Below, in pieces: positions 32,955-41,453 of a stretch of DNA of 64,000 nt. Each line of letters opens with the position of its first letter. The first letter of the stretch is position 1. The notes beneath the pieces are model-generated. The model did not search any database, was not told the origin of the DNA, and saw only the letters and a list, made by a program, of their open reading frames with translations. Source of the stretch: Streptomyces polyasparticus (lineage in GTDB: Bacteria > Actinomycetota > Actinomycetes > Streptomycetales > Streptomycetaceae); NCBI RefSeq assembly GCF_014493765.1, contig NZ_JACTVJ010000006.1, positions 62,001 through 126,000 of the forward strand. The letters are read 5' to 3'. The position numbers and the translations under genes are program-made.

Positions 32955-34574
32955 ATGGGACATCTGGAAGCCGCACATCTCGAGTACTACCTGCCCGACG
33001 GACGGGCGCTGCTCGGTGATGTGTCCTTCAGGGTGGGCGAAGGCGCCGTCGTCGCGCTCGTCGGGCCGAACGGTGCCGGCAAGACCACCCTGCTCCGGCT
33101 CCTGTCGGGAGAGCTCCAGCCGCACGGCGGCGGCGTCACCGTCAGCGGCGGGCTCGGCGTGATGCCCCAGTTCATCGGGTCCGTACGGGACGACAGCACG
33201 GTCCGTGACCTCCTCGTCTCCGTCGCCACTCCCCGTATCCGGGAAGCCGCGAAGGCCGTCGACGAAGCCGAGCACGCGATCATGACGGTCGACGACGAGG
33301 CCGCCCAGATGCGGTACGCCCAGGCGCTCTCCGACTGGGCCGAGGCGCGCGGCTACGAGGCCGAGACCCACTGGGACGTCTGCACCATGGCGGCGCTCGG
33401 CATCCCCTACGAGCGCGCCCAGTTCCGCGAGGTCCGCACCCTCAGCGGCGGCGAGCAGAAGCGCCTCGTCCTGGAGTCCCTGCTGCGCGGCACCGACGAG
33501 GTCCTCCTTCTCGACGAGCCCGACAACTACCTCGACGTCCCCGGCAAGCGCTGGCTCGAGGAGCGTCTCAAGGAGACCCGTAAGACGGTCCTGTTCGTCA
33601 GCCACGACCGCGAGCTCCTCGCCCGCGCCGCCGAGAAGATCGTCAGCGTCGAGCCGGGCCCGGCGGGCGCCGACGCCTGGGTGCACGGCGGCTCCTTCGC
33701 CACCTACCACGAGGCCCGCAGGGAGCGCTTCGCCCGCTTCGAGGAGCTGCGCAGGCGCTGGGACGAGAAGCACGCCCAGCTGAAGAAGCTGGTGCTCAAT
33801 CTGCGCCAGGCCGCGGCGAACAGCCCCGACATGGCCTCCCGCTACCACGCCGCCCAGACCCGTCTGCGCAAGTTCGAGGAGGCCGGACCGCCCCCGGAGC
33901 CGCCGCGCGAGCAGGACATCACGATGCGTCTGCACGGCGGACGTACGGGCGTGCGCGCGATCACCTGTGAGGGCCTGGAGCTCACCGGCCTGATGAAGCC
34001 CTTCGACCTGGAGGTCTTCTACGGCGAGCGCGTGGCCGTGCTCGGCTCCAACGGCTCCGGCAAATCCCACTTCCTGCGCCTGCTCGCCGGTGGCGACGTC
34101 GACCACACGGGCCTGTGGAAGCTGGGCGCCCGCGTCGTCGCGGGGCACTTCGCGCAGACCCACGCCCACCCCGAGCTCTTCGGCCGCACCCTGCTCGACA
34201 TCCTCTGGCACGACCACGCCAAGGACCGCGGCGCGGCCAGCTCGATGCTCCGGCGCTACGAGTTGACCGCGCAGGCCGAGCAGCCCTTCGACCGGCTCTC
34301 CGGCGGCCAGCAGGCCCGCTTCCAGATCCTGCTGCTCGAACTCCAGGGCTGTACGGCGCTGCTCCTCGACGAGCCGACGGACAACCTGGACCTGGAGAGC
34401 GCCGAGGCGCTCCAGGAAGGCCTCGAGTCCTTCCAGGGCACGGTTCTCGCGGTCACCCACGACCGGTGGTTCGCGAAGTCCTTCGACCGGTATCTGGTGT
34501 TCGGGTCGGACGGAAAGGTCCGGGAGTCGGACGGCCCGGTCTGGGACGAGCGACGGGTCGAGCGGGCGCGCTGA
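32955..34574 (+). CDS. ABC-F family ATP-binding protein
   Basis: A 539-residue protein with two ABC domains and no membrane part. Domain 1 has Walker A GPNGAGKTT, signature LSGGEQKRL and Walker B VLLLDEPDNYLD; domain 2 has GSNGSGKSH, LSGGQQARF and ALLLDEPTDNLD. The linker between them (about residues 250-310, RFEELRRRWDEKHAQLKK) is basic and helical, as in ribosome-acting ABC-F proteins that rescue stalled or antibiotic-bound ribosomes. The 80-bp array lies just upstream and could affect expression. Whether it gives drug resistance cannot be told from sequence. Confidence 0.89.
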   Translation: MGHLEAAHLEYYLPDGRALLGDVSFRVGEGAVVALVGPNGAGKTTLLRLLSGELQPHGGGVTVSGGLGVMPQFIGSVRDDSTVRDLLVSVATPRIREAAKAVDEAEHAIMTVDDEAAQMRYAQALSDWAEARGYEAETHWDVCTMAALGIPYERAQFREVRTLSGGEQKRLVLESLLRGTDEVLLLDEPDNYLDVPGKRWLEERLKETRKTVLFVSHDRELLARAAEKIVSVEPGPAGADAWVHGGSFATYHEARRERFARFEELRRRWDEKHAQLKKLVLNLRQAAANSPDMASRYHAAQTRLRKFEEAGPPPEPPREQDITMRLHGGRTGVRAITCEGLELTGLMKPFDLEVFYGERVAVLGSNGSGKSHFLRLLAGGDVDHTGLWKLGARVVAGHFAQTHAHPELFGRTLLDILWHDHAKDRGAASSMLRRYELTAQAEQPFDRLSGGQQARFQILLLELQGCTALLLDEPTDNLDLESAEALQEGLESFQGTVLAVTHDRWFAKSFDRYLVFGSDGKVRESDGPVWDERRVERAR

Positions 34575-34644
34575 GCCGGCCTCCAGGGGCGCGCATCCGT
34601 GGCGCGCCCCTGCGCGGAGGCCGCCGCAGCGGGACACTGGACGC

Positions 34645-35220
34645 ATGGCTGCCGCAAGCGTGCTCACCCATCACCGCGATGCCCTGGCCGAGTTCACCGA
34701 CCGGGTGCACCGCATCACCGACGACCAATGGACCGCCGCCACACCCTGTACGGAGTGGAACGTCCGCGACCTCGTCAACCACCTGGTCTCCGAACAGCTC
34801 TGGGCCGTCCCGCTCGTACGGGACGGCGCGACCATCGCCGAGGTCGGTGACGCCTACGACGGCGATGTGCTCGGCGACGACCCTGTCGGCGTCTGGGACC
34901 GCACCTCACGCGCCGCCCACGAGGCCTTCGCCGCGCCCGGGGCGCTGGAGCGCACAGTGCAGCTCTCGTACGGCGAGAGCACGGCCGCCGCGTACTGCGC
35001 GCAGATGACCACCGATCTCGTCGTGCACACCTGGGACCTGGCGCGCGCGATCGGCGCGCCGGAGCGCCTGCCGCAGGCGCTGATCGACGCGGCGGTACGC
35101 GAAGTCGCCCCGTACGCGGCCGACTTGGACAAGAGCGGGGTCTTCGCGCCGGCCGTGGAGCCGCCGCCGGGCGCCGACGCCCAGACGAAGCTGCTCTGTC
35201 TCCTCGGGCGCAATCCCTGA
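34645..35220 (+). CDS. TIGR03086-type (DinB/maleylpyruvate isomerase-like) metal-binding protein
   Basis: A 191-residue helical-bundle protein. The N-terminal mycothiol-maleylpyruvate isomerase pattern is ITDDQWTAATPCTEWNVRDLVNHLV, with the metal-binding His in NHLV and another in VVHTWDLARAIG. The family shares the DinB fold and many members use mycothiol, the actinobacterial thiol. Function in this genome unknown. ATG at 34645, 70 nt after the ABC-F stop. It is convergent with the CBS gene. Confidence 0.8.
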   Translation: MAAASVLTHHRDALAEFTDRVHRITDDQWTAATPCTEWNVRDLVNHLVSEQLWAVPLVRDGATIAEVGDAYDGDVLGDDPVGVWDRTSRAAHEAFAAPGALERTVQLSYGESTAAAYCAQMTTDLVVHTWDLARAIGAPERLPQALIDAAVREVAPYAADLDKSGVFAPAVEPPPGADAQTKLLCLLGRNP

Positions 35221-35230
35221 CCTGCGGGTC

Positions 35231-35244
35231 CTGACGTCCGTCAG
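35231..35244. terminator. Small hairpin between convergent genes
   Basis: ctgac-gtcc-gtcag, a 5-bp stem with a 4-nt loop in the 30-nt gap between the TIGR03086-type and CBS genes; position fits a shared terminator, strength is low. Confidence 0.35.
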
Positions 35245-35250
35245 CTGTCC

Positions 35251-35679
35251 TCAGCCCGGCCAGCTGTCCGGCTCGGTGCCGCTGATCTGTGCCAGCGTCG
35301 AGTCCGGGTCGAGCGCGATGGCCAGATCGCCCAGGCTGACGATCCCGACCGGGCGCCCGTCCTCGATGACCGGCAGCCGGCGCACGGCGTACTCCCGCAT
35401 CAGCGCGACGGCCGCCCTCACCGAGTCCTCGGGGGAGACGGCGACCGGATGGGGTGTGCACACCGCCTGGGCGCTCACGGTCAGCGGATCCGCGCCGTCG
35501 GCGACGGCGCGCAGGGTGATGTCGCGGTCGGTGAGCACGCCGAGCACCGTCCCCCCGGCGGCCACGAGCACCCCGCCGATGTCCTGGGCGCGCATCAACT
35601 GGGCGGCCTCGACCAGCGAGGCATCAGGGCGTACCGCCACGACACCCGGAGTCATCACGTCCCTGACGATGTCGGCCAT
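35251..35679 (-). CDS. Two-CBS-domain protein
   Basis: A 142-residue protein made of two CBS motifs (IVRDVMTPGVVAVRPDASLVEAAQLM and CTPHPVAVSPEDSVRAAVALMREYAVRRLPVIEDGRPVGIVS region). CBS pairs bind adenosyl ligands such as AMP or ATP and act as energy sensors. Stand-alone CBS pairs are frequent in Streptomyces, with unknown partners. The start at 35679 gives a full first domain. Nearby are a small membrane peptide and the SigK-like gene. Confidence 0.86.
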   Translation of the reverse strand: MADIVRDVMTPGVVAVRPDASLVEAAQLMRAQDIGGVLVAAGGTVLGVLTDRDITLRAVADGADPLTVSAQAVCTPHPVAVSPEDSVRAAVALMREYAVRRLPVIEDGRPVGIVSLGDLAIALDPDSTLAQISGTEPDSWPG

Positions 35680-35799
35680 GGCGGGCCCTTCTCTGCGATT
35701 GCCCGGTGGACGGGTCGACCCGGTCCCCGGCGGACGGGTTTCCGTCCCCTGCAGACGGGTTACCCCGGTCGCAGTACCCCCATGGGCCGCGGCCAAGCC

Positions 35800-35937
35800 T
35801 CAGAGGGTGGGCAACTCCCGGCCGATACCCGCCTCTTCGGTGTCGTCCGCGGATGGCAGGAGGAGTTCCTCGTAACGGCCGAGTGCGAGAACCACACCCA
35901 GCATGACCAGGGGTGTCAACACAGCGAGCAGTGCCAT
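35800..35937 (-). CDS. 45-residue membrane peptide
   Basis: This short gene encodes an N-terminal hydrophobic helix (MALLAVLTPLVMLGVVLALG), then GRYEELLLPSADDTEEAG with an acidic end. The codon use is GC-biased at the third position, GGGGAAGG lies upstream of the ATG, and I recall similar single-helix peptides (…LGRYE-LLL…) in other Streptomyces, but could not check. It lies 120 nt upstream of the CBS gene on the same strand and may be expressed with it. Function unknown. Confidence 0.7.
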   Translation of the reverse strand: MALLAVLTPLVMLGVVLALGRYEELLLPSADDTEEAGIGRELPTL

Positions 35938-36263
35938 GATCGGGCCCTTCCCCGGCGGGATGTCGCAGCTCGGGTCTCCCCGTCAAGCCAGGGCAAACAC
36001 CGCATGAAGGGGCGGACCGCGGCGGATCCGCCTTTCGTGCGGCACGACGTGGCCCGAAGTCAGCGCCTGTGACGACCGGCGCAGCCTGTAGGGCGTTTGA
36101 GCCCCTGGACCAAGGGCAGACGCAACACGTGCTTCGGATCGGAGGCACATCCGCGGGAGCAGTCGCGCCCGTCCGGATGGGCCCCGCGTGCATCCGTTCC
36201 GGCCGCGCTCCTCCCCGGTGTCCGTCGCCAACAGCGAGCACCTCTTTGGGAGTTGCAGCTACC
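35938..36263. other. Divergent promoter region of the sigma-factor gene
   Basis: These 326 bases separate the small membrane-peptide gene (leftward) from the SigK-like gene (rightward). A GTTT with GGGCAG 15 nt later (36095-36119) only loosely resembles a SigB-class promoter. No gene is supported here. Confidence 0.5.
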
Positions 36264-37280
36264 ATGCGTACCTCCGCAGGAGTCAAACGCCATCCGCACG
36301 ACGACGCCCCCGACACCGCCGCCGCCTTCCGCAGGCTGGCCGCACTGCCGGACGGGCCCCAGAAGGACGCACTGCGCCAGGAGCTCGTCTGCGCCTGGCT
36401 GCCCATGGCCGACCGTCTCGCGGGACGCTTCCGCGGCCGCGGCGAGTCCTATGAGGACCTGCGCCAGGTCGCGGCACTCGGCCTGGTCAAGGCCGTCGAC
36501 CGTTACGACCCCGAGCGCAGCCACGCGTTCGAGAGCTATGCCGTGCCCACCGTGACCGGCGAGATCAAGCGCCATTTCCGCGACCACATGTGGACGCTCC
36601 ATGTGCCGCGCCGCGTACAGGACCTGCGCAACCGCGTACGGTTCGCGGCCCAGGACCTCGCGCAGACCATCCCCGGCCGGGCCCCGACCATCGAGGAGAT
36701 CGCGGAGCGGGCCGGCATGAGCGTGGAGGACGCGAAAACCGGACTCGAGGCCCTCGACAGCTTCACCGCGCTCTCCCTGGACGCCGAACTCCCCGGCAGC
36801 GACGACGGTTACGCGCTGCGGGACGCGCTCGGCGCCCCCGACCCCGCACTCGACATCGTCGTCGACCGCGAGGCGGTCAAGCCCCGCCTCGCGGCGCTGC
36901 CCGAGCGCGAGCGCGCCATCCTGTACATGCGCTTCTTCGGCGACATGACGCAGAGCCGTATCGCCGAACGCCTCGGCATCTCGCAGATGCACGTCTCCCG
37001 GCTGATCAGCCGCTGCTGCGCGTCGATGCGCGAAGAGGTCCTGCACGGCGAGGCCGAGGAGACAGCGGCCGCCGACGGGACAGCGGCTGAGGAGACCGCG
37101 TCCGGCAAGACCGCGCCCGGCAGGACTGCTGCCGGCAAGACCGCGCCGCGCAAGTCCACGACCGGCAAGACCGCGCCGCCTAAGTCCACGACCGGCAAGA
37201 CCGCGCCCCGTAAGTCCGCACCCCGTAAGTCCGCGACCCACAAGACCACGACCGAGACCGAGCTGCCCAAGGCGGCGTGA
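36264..37280 (+). CDS. sigK: SigB-family RNA polymerase sigma factor (SigK-like)
   Basis: A 338-residue sigma factor of the SigB/F/G group. Region 2 is GESYEDLRQVAALGLVKAVDRYDPERSHAFESYAVPTVTGEIKRHFRDHMW, region 3 is RAPTIEEIAERAGMSVEDAKTGLEAL, and region 4.2 is the helix-turn-helix MTQSRIAERLGISQMHVSRLISR. After region 4 comes a 75-residue tail rich in Thr, Ala and Lys with TGKTAPRKS-type repeats, which the usual SigB proteins lack. The gene order here resembles the S. coelicolor region where sigK lies; the name is therefore tentative. Partner anti-sigma genes are not visible. Confidence 0.8.
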   Translation: MRTSAGVKRHPHDDAPDTAAAFRRLAALPDGPQKDALRQELVCAWLPMADRLAGRFRGRGESYEDLRQVAALGLVKAVDRYDPERSHAFESYAVPTVTGEIKRHFRDHMWTLHVPRRVQDLRNRVRFAAQDLAQTIPGRAPTIEEIAERAGMSVEDAKTGLEALDSFTALSLDAELPGSDDGYALRDALGAPDPALDIVVDREAVKPRLAALPERERAILYMRFFGDMTQSRIAERLGISQMHVSRLISRCCASMREEVLHGEAEETAAADGTAAEETASGKTAPGRTAAGKTAPRKSTTGKTAPPKSTTGKTAPRKSAPRKSATHKTTTETELPKAA

Positions 37281-37295
37281 GCGGGCGCGTCCCGC
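37281..37295. terminator. Small hairpin after sigK
   Basis: gcggg-cgcgt-cccgc, a 5-bp stem directly after the sigma-factor stop in the 30-nt gap to the convergent PAS-GAF gene. Confidence 0.35.
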
Positions 37296-37310
37296 GCACG
37301 GCGGACCGGA

Positions 37311-38432
37311 TCACCTCAGCTTGCGCAGAGCCAGCGCCACATGGCGGGACATCACATCCACCGCCTGGGCCTCCGCCAGCGAGAACGCGAGCCGAGCCCC
37401 GCAGCGGAACAGCGTGAGCACCCCCTCGACAGGTCCGCCTTCGGGACCGGAGAGCGGAACGCACAGCAGTGAGGTCACATCGGCGCGGACCAGCACCGGC
37501 ACACCGTCCGCGTCGCCGCCGAACGCGTCCGGATCCTCCGGGCGCACCTGCAGCGCCGTGGACCCGCCGCGCGCCGCCTCCACCACGAGGGGGCACGCGG
37601 CGGGATCCTGCCGTGCGACCGCGTCCACCGCCTCGCTCTCCTGCGTGGGCCCGAGCACCTGGGTCCGTACGGGCTGACGCGCGCCGAGATCGGCGACCAC
37701 CCAGTCCGCGAAGCGCCCGTGCAGCACCGCCGCCACGCGGCGAAGCAGCGCGGCACGGTCCCCGGCGGGCGCCGAGAGCAGCTCGGTGGTCATCGCGTCG
37801 TGCAGATCGAGCAGTGACGCGTTGCGGGTCGCCTCCGCGAGATCCGGCTCCGGAGCGGACAGGCGCTCGGGCCGCGGCAACCGATGTGAGGTGCCGGGCT
37901 GCAGCACCACCAGGACCACCGGATGGCGTTCCGCCCCCGGGCGCAGGGCCGTCAAGGTGGCCCGTATGCCGTCCGAGGGCTGCTGCTGCAGATGCAGCGT
38001 CAGACTGCGGTCGCCCTCGCCGCGCGCCACCGCCGCGGTCTGTGCACGCAGCGCGGCACGGTCGGCGTGCGCGAACACCCCGGCGAACGGACGGCCCGTG
38101 GCGTAGCCGGCGCGTACAGCGGTGAGGCCGGACGCGGCGAAGTTCATCCGCCGTACGACGGTGTCGCGGTCCATCAGGACGACCGGCAGCGGCAGCCGCT
38201 GGAAGACGGCGCGGAGCAGCTGCTCCTCCTGGCGGCTCGCGAACTGGCCCCTGGTGGCGGCGAGTTGCTCGAAGCGCGGCCACAGCTGCTCGGCCACATG
38301 GTCGAGTTCGAACAGGGCCGTGTCGAGGACGGAGCGCAGGTCACCGTCCGGAACCGTCCGTGCCGCTCTCAACTCCCCTACACGGCGCAGGAAATCCGCA
38401 AGGTCCTCACCGAACTCATCCGCATGCGCCAT
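37311..38432 (-). CDS. PAS-GAF sensor protein
   Basis: A 373-residue protein. After a helical N-terminus (residues 1-70), a PAS domain spans about 75-185 (FQRLPLPVVLMDRDTVVRRMNFAA, typical PAS start) and a GAF-like domain fills the C-terminal half (DWVVADLGARQPVRT to TSLLCVPLSGPEG and VDVMSRHVALAL). No kinase, phosphatase or DNA-binding domain follows, so it may act by contact with another protein, such as the divergent ANTAR protein. The start at 38432 (MAHADEFGED) fits the conserved part. Ligand unknown. Confidence 0.8.
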   Translation of the reverse strand: MAHADEFGEDLADFLRRVGELRAARTVPDGDLRSVLDTALFELDHVAEQLWPRFEQLAATRGQFASRQEEQLLRAVFQRLPLPVVLMDRDTVVRRMNFAASGLTAVRAGYATGRPFAGVFAHADRAALRAQTAAVARGEGDRSLTLHLQQQPSDGIRATLTALRPGAERHPVVLVVLQPGTSHRLPRPERLSAPEPDLAEATRNASLLDLHDAMTTELLSAPAGDRAALLRRVAAVLHGRFADWVVADLGARQPVRTQVLGPTQESEAVDAVARQDPAACPLVVEAARGGSTALQVRPEDPDAFGGDADGVPVLVRADVTSLLCVPLSGPEGGPVEGVLTLFRCGARLAFSLAEAQAVDVMSRHVALALRKLR

Positions 38433-38581
38433 GGAGCGAAAGCTAGCCAATGCGCGCCCGTTCGCGCAGGTGCTGTGATGACCTGCAGAAAAAACCTCCG
38501 CAGCACGCGGCGCCTTCCGGACGCCGAGGCGTTTCCGCAGGGGTCCGGCGGGCACCCGGACCAAGAGAGGAGGAACCCGCG

Positions 38582-39301
38582 ATGCCGGATCCGGCGTGGT
38601 GCACCCCCGCCACCGTTCTGCCCGGACGCCATCTGTCCGGGCTGGCCGAACAGGCCGTGCGGTGCACGGCCGACTGCTGCGGAGCCGACGCGACCGCGAC
38701 CGAGCCGGGCGCCGAAGGAGTACGCGCAGGACGGGCGGGCCCCGTCGCGGTCACCCATCCCGACCTCGCCTCCGTCGTCACGGCCCAGCTGCGCTCGGGC
38801 GAGGGACCCATTCCGGAGGCGATCGCCACCGGCGCGCCCGTCGGGGCCGACGACCTGCTGCTCGAACAGCGCTGGCCCGAGTTCCGCGCCCGCGCCCTCG
38901 ACTCCGGAGTGCGCGCCGCCGTGACCCTGCCCTTCCTGCGGGCCGGCCTGACCGTGACGCTCAGCCTCTACAGCTTCCGCAGCGGCACCATCACCCCGAC
39001 GGCCTGCGGCCCGGCCCGCGCGCTCGGCGAGCTCGCGGCCACCTGCCTCGTCCGCGACGAGCGCTACCGCGCCGCACTCGCGGAGATCGACCAGCTGGGC
39101 GCGGCGCTGCGCAGCAGGCCCGTGGTGGACCAGGCCAGCGGCATCGTGATGCATGTACTCGGCTGCGACGCCGAGGAGGCCTTCGGCATCCTGCGGCGGA
39201 TCTCCCAGCACTCCAACGAGAAGCTCGTGGACGTCGCGGCCGCGGTCGTACGCCGCAGGGGCCGCGGCCTCGAGAAGGAACTCTCGACCCTGGCGACCTG
39301 A
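38582..39301 (+). CDS. GAF-ANTAR RNA-binding regulator
   Basis: A 239-residue protein. The first 160 residues resemble a GAF domain (SVVTAQLRSGEG..., VRAAVTLPFLRAG), and the C-terminal 60 residues are an ANTAR domain (LRSRPVVDQASGIVMHVLGCDAEEAFGILRRISQHSNEKLVDVAAAVV). ANTAR domains bind two-hexaloop RNA hairpins and prevent transcription termination. Start at 38582 with GAGAGGAGG upstream. It is divergent from the PAS-GAF gene with 149 nt between, so the two may form a sensor-regulator pair. I found no obvious target RNA hairpin nearby. Confidence 0.84.
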   Translation: MPDPAWCTPATVLPGRHLSGLAEQAVRCTADCCGADATATEPGAEGVRAGRAGPVAVTHPDLASVVTAQLRSGEGPIPEAIATGAPVGADDLLLEQRWPEFRARALDSGVRAAVTLPFLRAGLTVTLSLYSFRSGTITPTACGPARALGELAATCLVRDERYRAALAEIDQLGAALRSRPVVDQASGIVMHVLGCDAEEAFGILRRISQHSNEKLVDVAAAVVRRRGRGLEKELSTLAT

Positions 39302-39304
39302 GAC

Positions 39305-39361
39305 AGTCCGGCGACTTCACCACATTCCGGCGACCTGACCACGGTCCGGCGCCCTGAGAAC
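39305..39361. repeat. 19-bp tandem repeat, three units
   Basis: Units start at 39305, 39324 and 39343 with core tccggcgac; copies are 70-80% alike. It begins right after the ANTAR gene stop. Confidence 0.75.
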
Positions 39362-39513
39362 AGGCCCCTGACCTCGGCGGATCTCACCCAACCGGCCCCA
39401 GCCGTCCCGCGAATGGCCCGTCGGCGCGGGCGGGTGATGAGGGGTCAGGTTTCCATGGGTGCGCGGCACGAAGCACGTGGCCGCAGCCGAAGCTGTCGAA
39501 GGAGCAAGCACCC

Positions 39514-40077
39514 ATGCGTATCGCCCGAGTGTTCGCAGTCGCCGCGCTCGCCACGGCCGCCGCGGCCGGCGCCGCACCCGGCGCGTACGCGGCCGAGACC
39601 GCCGCCGAGGTCAGCCCGCGCACCGTCGCCCCCGGCGGCATGGTGACGGTCTCCGTCTCCTGCCCGTACGCGGACCGCGGCTACTACCCGGACTCCATCA
39701 GCGCGAGCTCCCAGGCCTTCGAAGGCGGCACGGTCCGCCTCCACAAGGTCGACAACGCCGCCATCCCCGGCGTCGGCCCCGCCTACAACGGCACGGCCAG
39801 GATCGCCCCGAACGCCAACTTCACCTCCAGTGGCCCCAATCCCGTCGGCCACATCTCCGAGTGGGGCGTCGACGGTACCTGCCCGGGCGGCTCCCAGTGG
39901 AACGCGAGCTTCACCGTCGCCCGCAACGCCCCCACCCACTACGGCGTACGCGGCGGCATCGGCGGCAGCTTCACCGACTCCACGCAGACGATGCTCACGG
40001 GCGCGGTCCTGGTCCTCGGCGCACTCGGCGCCACGTACTACGTGATCCGCCGCCGCCAGAACGACACGGAGAGCTGA
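39514..40077 (+). CDS. Secreted, C-terminally anchored protein of unknown function
   Basis: A 187-residue exported protein. A signal peptide (residues 1-26, ending AYA-AE) leads to an Ig-like or beta-rich domain (TVAPGGMVTVSVSCPYADRGYYPDSIS) with two cysteines (SCPYA, GTCPGG), and a C-terminal membrane helix (MLTGAVLVLGALGATYYVI) with a basic end (RRRQ). It probably sits on the outside of the membrane. No catalytic motif is seen. Start at 39514, the ATG before the hydrophobic signal. Confidence 0.75.
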   Translation: MRIARVFAVAALATAAAAGAAPGAYAAETAAEVSPRTVAPGGMVTVSVSCPYADRGYYPDSISASSQAFEGGTVRLHKVDNAAIPGVGPAYNGTARIAPNANFTSSGPNPVGHISEWGVDGTCPGGSQWNASFTVARNAPTHYGVRGGIGGSFTDSTQTMLTGAVLVLGALGATYYVIRRRQNDTES

Positions 40078-40205
40078 CCGCGGCCGGAGCCGGCGGCCCG
40101 AGGTCCCGTCCGCCGGATCCCGCCCGTATCCCGACGCCTTCGACCGGGCAGGGATACGGGCGGCGGCACGTCCACCCGCACCCCAGGCAGATCACGGAGG
40201 CAGGC

Positions 40206-41453
40206 ATGCCGCGGACGCTCCCCGAAGGCCACGGCCCGGTCCGTTACGGGCCACCCGCCCCCGACCCCGGACTGCCGGTGCTGCCCGAACTCGCCGCGGT
40301 CCTCGCGGCCGCCGCCGGGCGCGCCCACAGCGAACCCCCCGGCGGGGGCCCCGCACTCCTCGACGCCGCCGCCGGCTACTGGCGGCGGCGCGGTATGCCG
40401 GCCGAGCGCTCTCAGCTCGCGGCCGCGTCCGGTGCCGCGCCGCTGCTCTGCGCGCTGATCGCCGCGACCGGCGGCGATGTCCTCCTGCCGCGCCCGTGCA
40501 CGGCCTGGTGGGCGCCGCAGGTACGTCTCCTGGGCCGGCAGGCCTTCCATGTGGCCACACCGGCCGAGTGCGGGGGAGCGCCCGATCCGTACGTGCTCCT
40601 GGAGACCGTACGAAGAGTGCGCGCCGAAGGCGGTGACCCCCGGCTGCTCGTGCTCTCCGTCGCCGACGACCCCACCGCGACCGTGCCGCCGCCCGAGGTG
40701 CTGCACGCCACCGTCGAGGCGGCGCTCGGCGAAGGGCTGCGCATCGTCTCGGACGAGACCTGGCGCGACACCCTGCACCATCCCGAGGAGACGGTCCTGA
40801 TCGGCCCCGCCGAGATGGTGCCCCAGCACGTCACGGTCCTCACCGATCTCGCGGGTGCCTTCCTGCCGGGCGACTGGCCTGCCGCCGTCGCCCGCTTCCC
40901 GGACACCGAAGAGGGCGCGCGGCTGCGGGCCCGCGCCCTGGACGTCCTGACCGTGCTCGGCTCGTCCGTGGCGGCGCCCGTCGCCGCGGCCGCCGCGTAC
41001 GCGCTGGGCGAACCGGCCGAGGTGACCGGCCGGCTGACCGCCGCCGTACGGCTGCACGGCAAGGTCGCCGAAGCGGTGCACCGCACCGCGCTCGCCGCCG
41101 GAGCGCTCGGCCGCGCGCCCGTGGCCGGACGCCATCTCTACGTGGACTTCGGCCCGCTGCGCGACGCCCTCTCGGAGCGCGGGGTCAGCGACGCGATGGA
41201 GCTCGAGGACCATCTCACCGAGCGGCTCGGCATGCCGGTGCCCGGCGGCCACCGCTTCGGCGACGACCTCGGCGCGCTGCGCGCCCGTATCCCGGTGGGC
41301 CCGCTGCTCGGCGCCGACAGCGGACAGCGCCTGTCCGCACTCACCGCTTCCGACCCCCTGGAACTCCCGCATGTGGAAAGGGCGCTGGCGGCCGCGGCCG
41401 GCGCGTTCGACGATCTGCAGGCCGACGTCCAGCGAACGGAGCCGCCTCGATGA
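40206..41453 (+). CDS. Aminotransferase class I/II-like protein lacking the PLP lysine
   Basis: A 415-residue protein with the fold-type-I layout: a gly-rich ASGAAPLLCALIAATGGDVLLPRP (PLP phosphate region), VSDETWRDTLHHP (normally DEAYRDL) and the C-terminal ALRARIPVGPLLG (substrate Arg region). At the place of the Schiff-base lysine (normally S-K-A-F-G), this chain reads LTDLAGAFLPGDW. The whole protein has one lysine, in LHGKVAEAV, so normal PLP chemistry looks impossible. It is coupled to the next MBL-fold gene (ATGA). It may be an inactive regulator or scaffold. Confidence 0.78.
   Translation: MPRTLPEGHGPVRYGPPAPDPGLPVLPELAAVLAAAAGRAHSEPPGGGPALLDAAAGYWRRRGMPAERSQLAAASGAAPLLCALIAATGGDVLLPRPCTAWWAPQVRLLGRQAFHVATPAECGGAPDPYVLLETVRRVRAEGGDPRLLVLSVADDPTATVPPPEVLHATVEAALGEGLRIVSDETWRDTLHHPEETVLIGPAEMVPQHVTVLTDLAGAFLPGDWPAAVARFPDTEEGARLRARALDVLTVLGSSVAAPVAAAAAYALGEPAEVTGRLTAAVRLHGKVAEAVHRTALAAGALGRAPVAGRHLYVDFGPLRDALSERGVSDAMELEDHLTERLGMPVPGGHRFGDDLGALRARIPVGPLLGADSGQRLSALTASDPLELPHVERALAAAAGAFDDLQADVQRTEPPR

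Noticed and set aside
32112-34574. 820-codon frame containing the ABC-F protein with a long N-terminal extension
   Set aside because: The extension runs through the 80-bp repeat array, whose period is not a multiple of three, and through GC hairpins; the ABC-F domain starts at 32955.
36095-36119. SigB-type promoter for the sigma-factor gene
   Set aside because: GTTT-N15-GGGCAG deviates at the key T of the -10 motif and is 145 nt from the start; too weak to list as a site.
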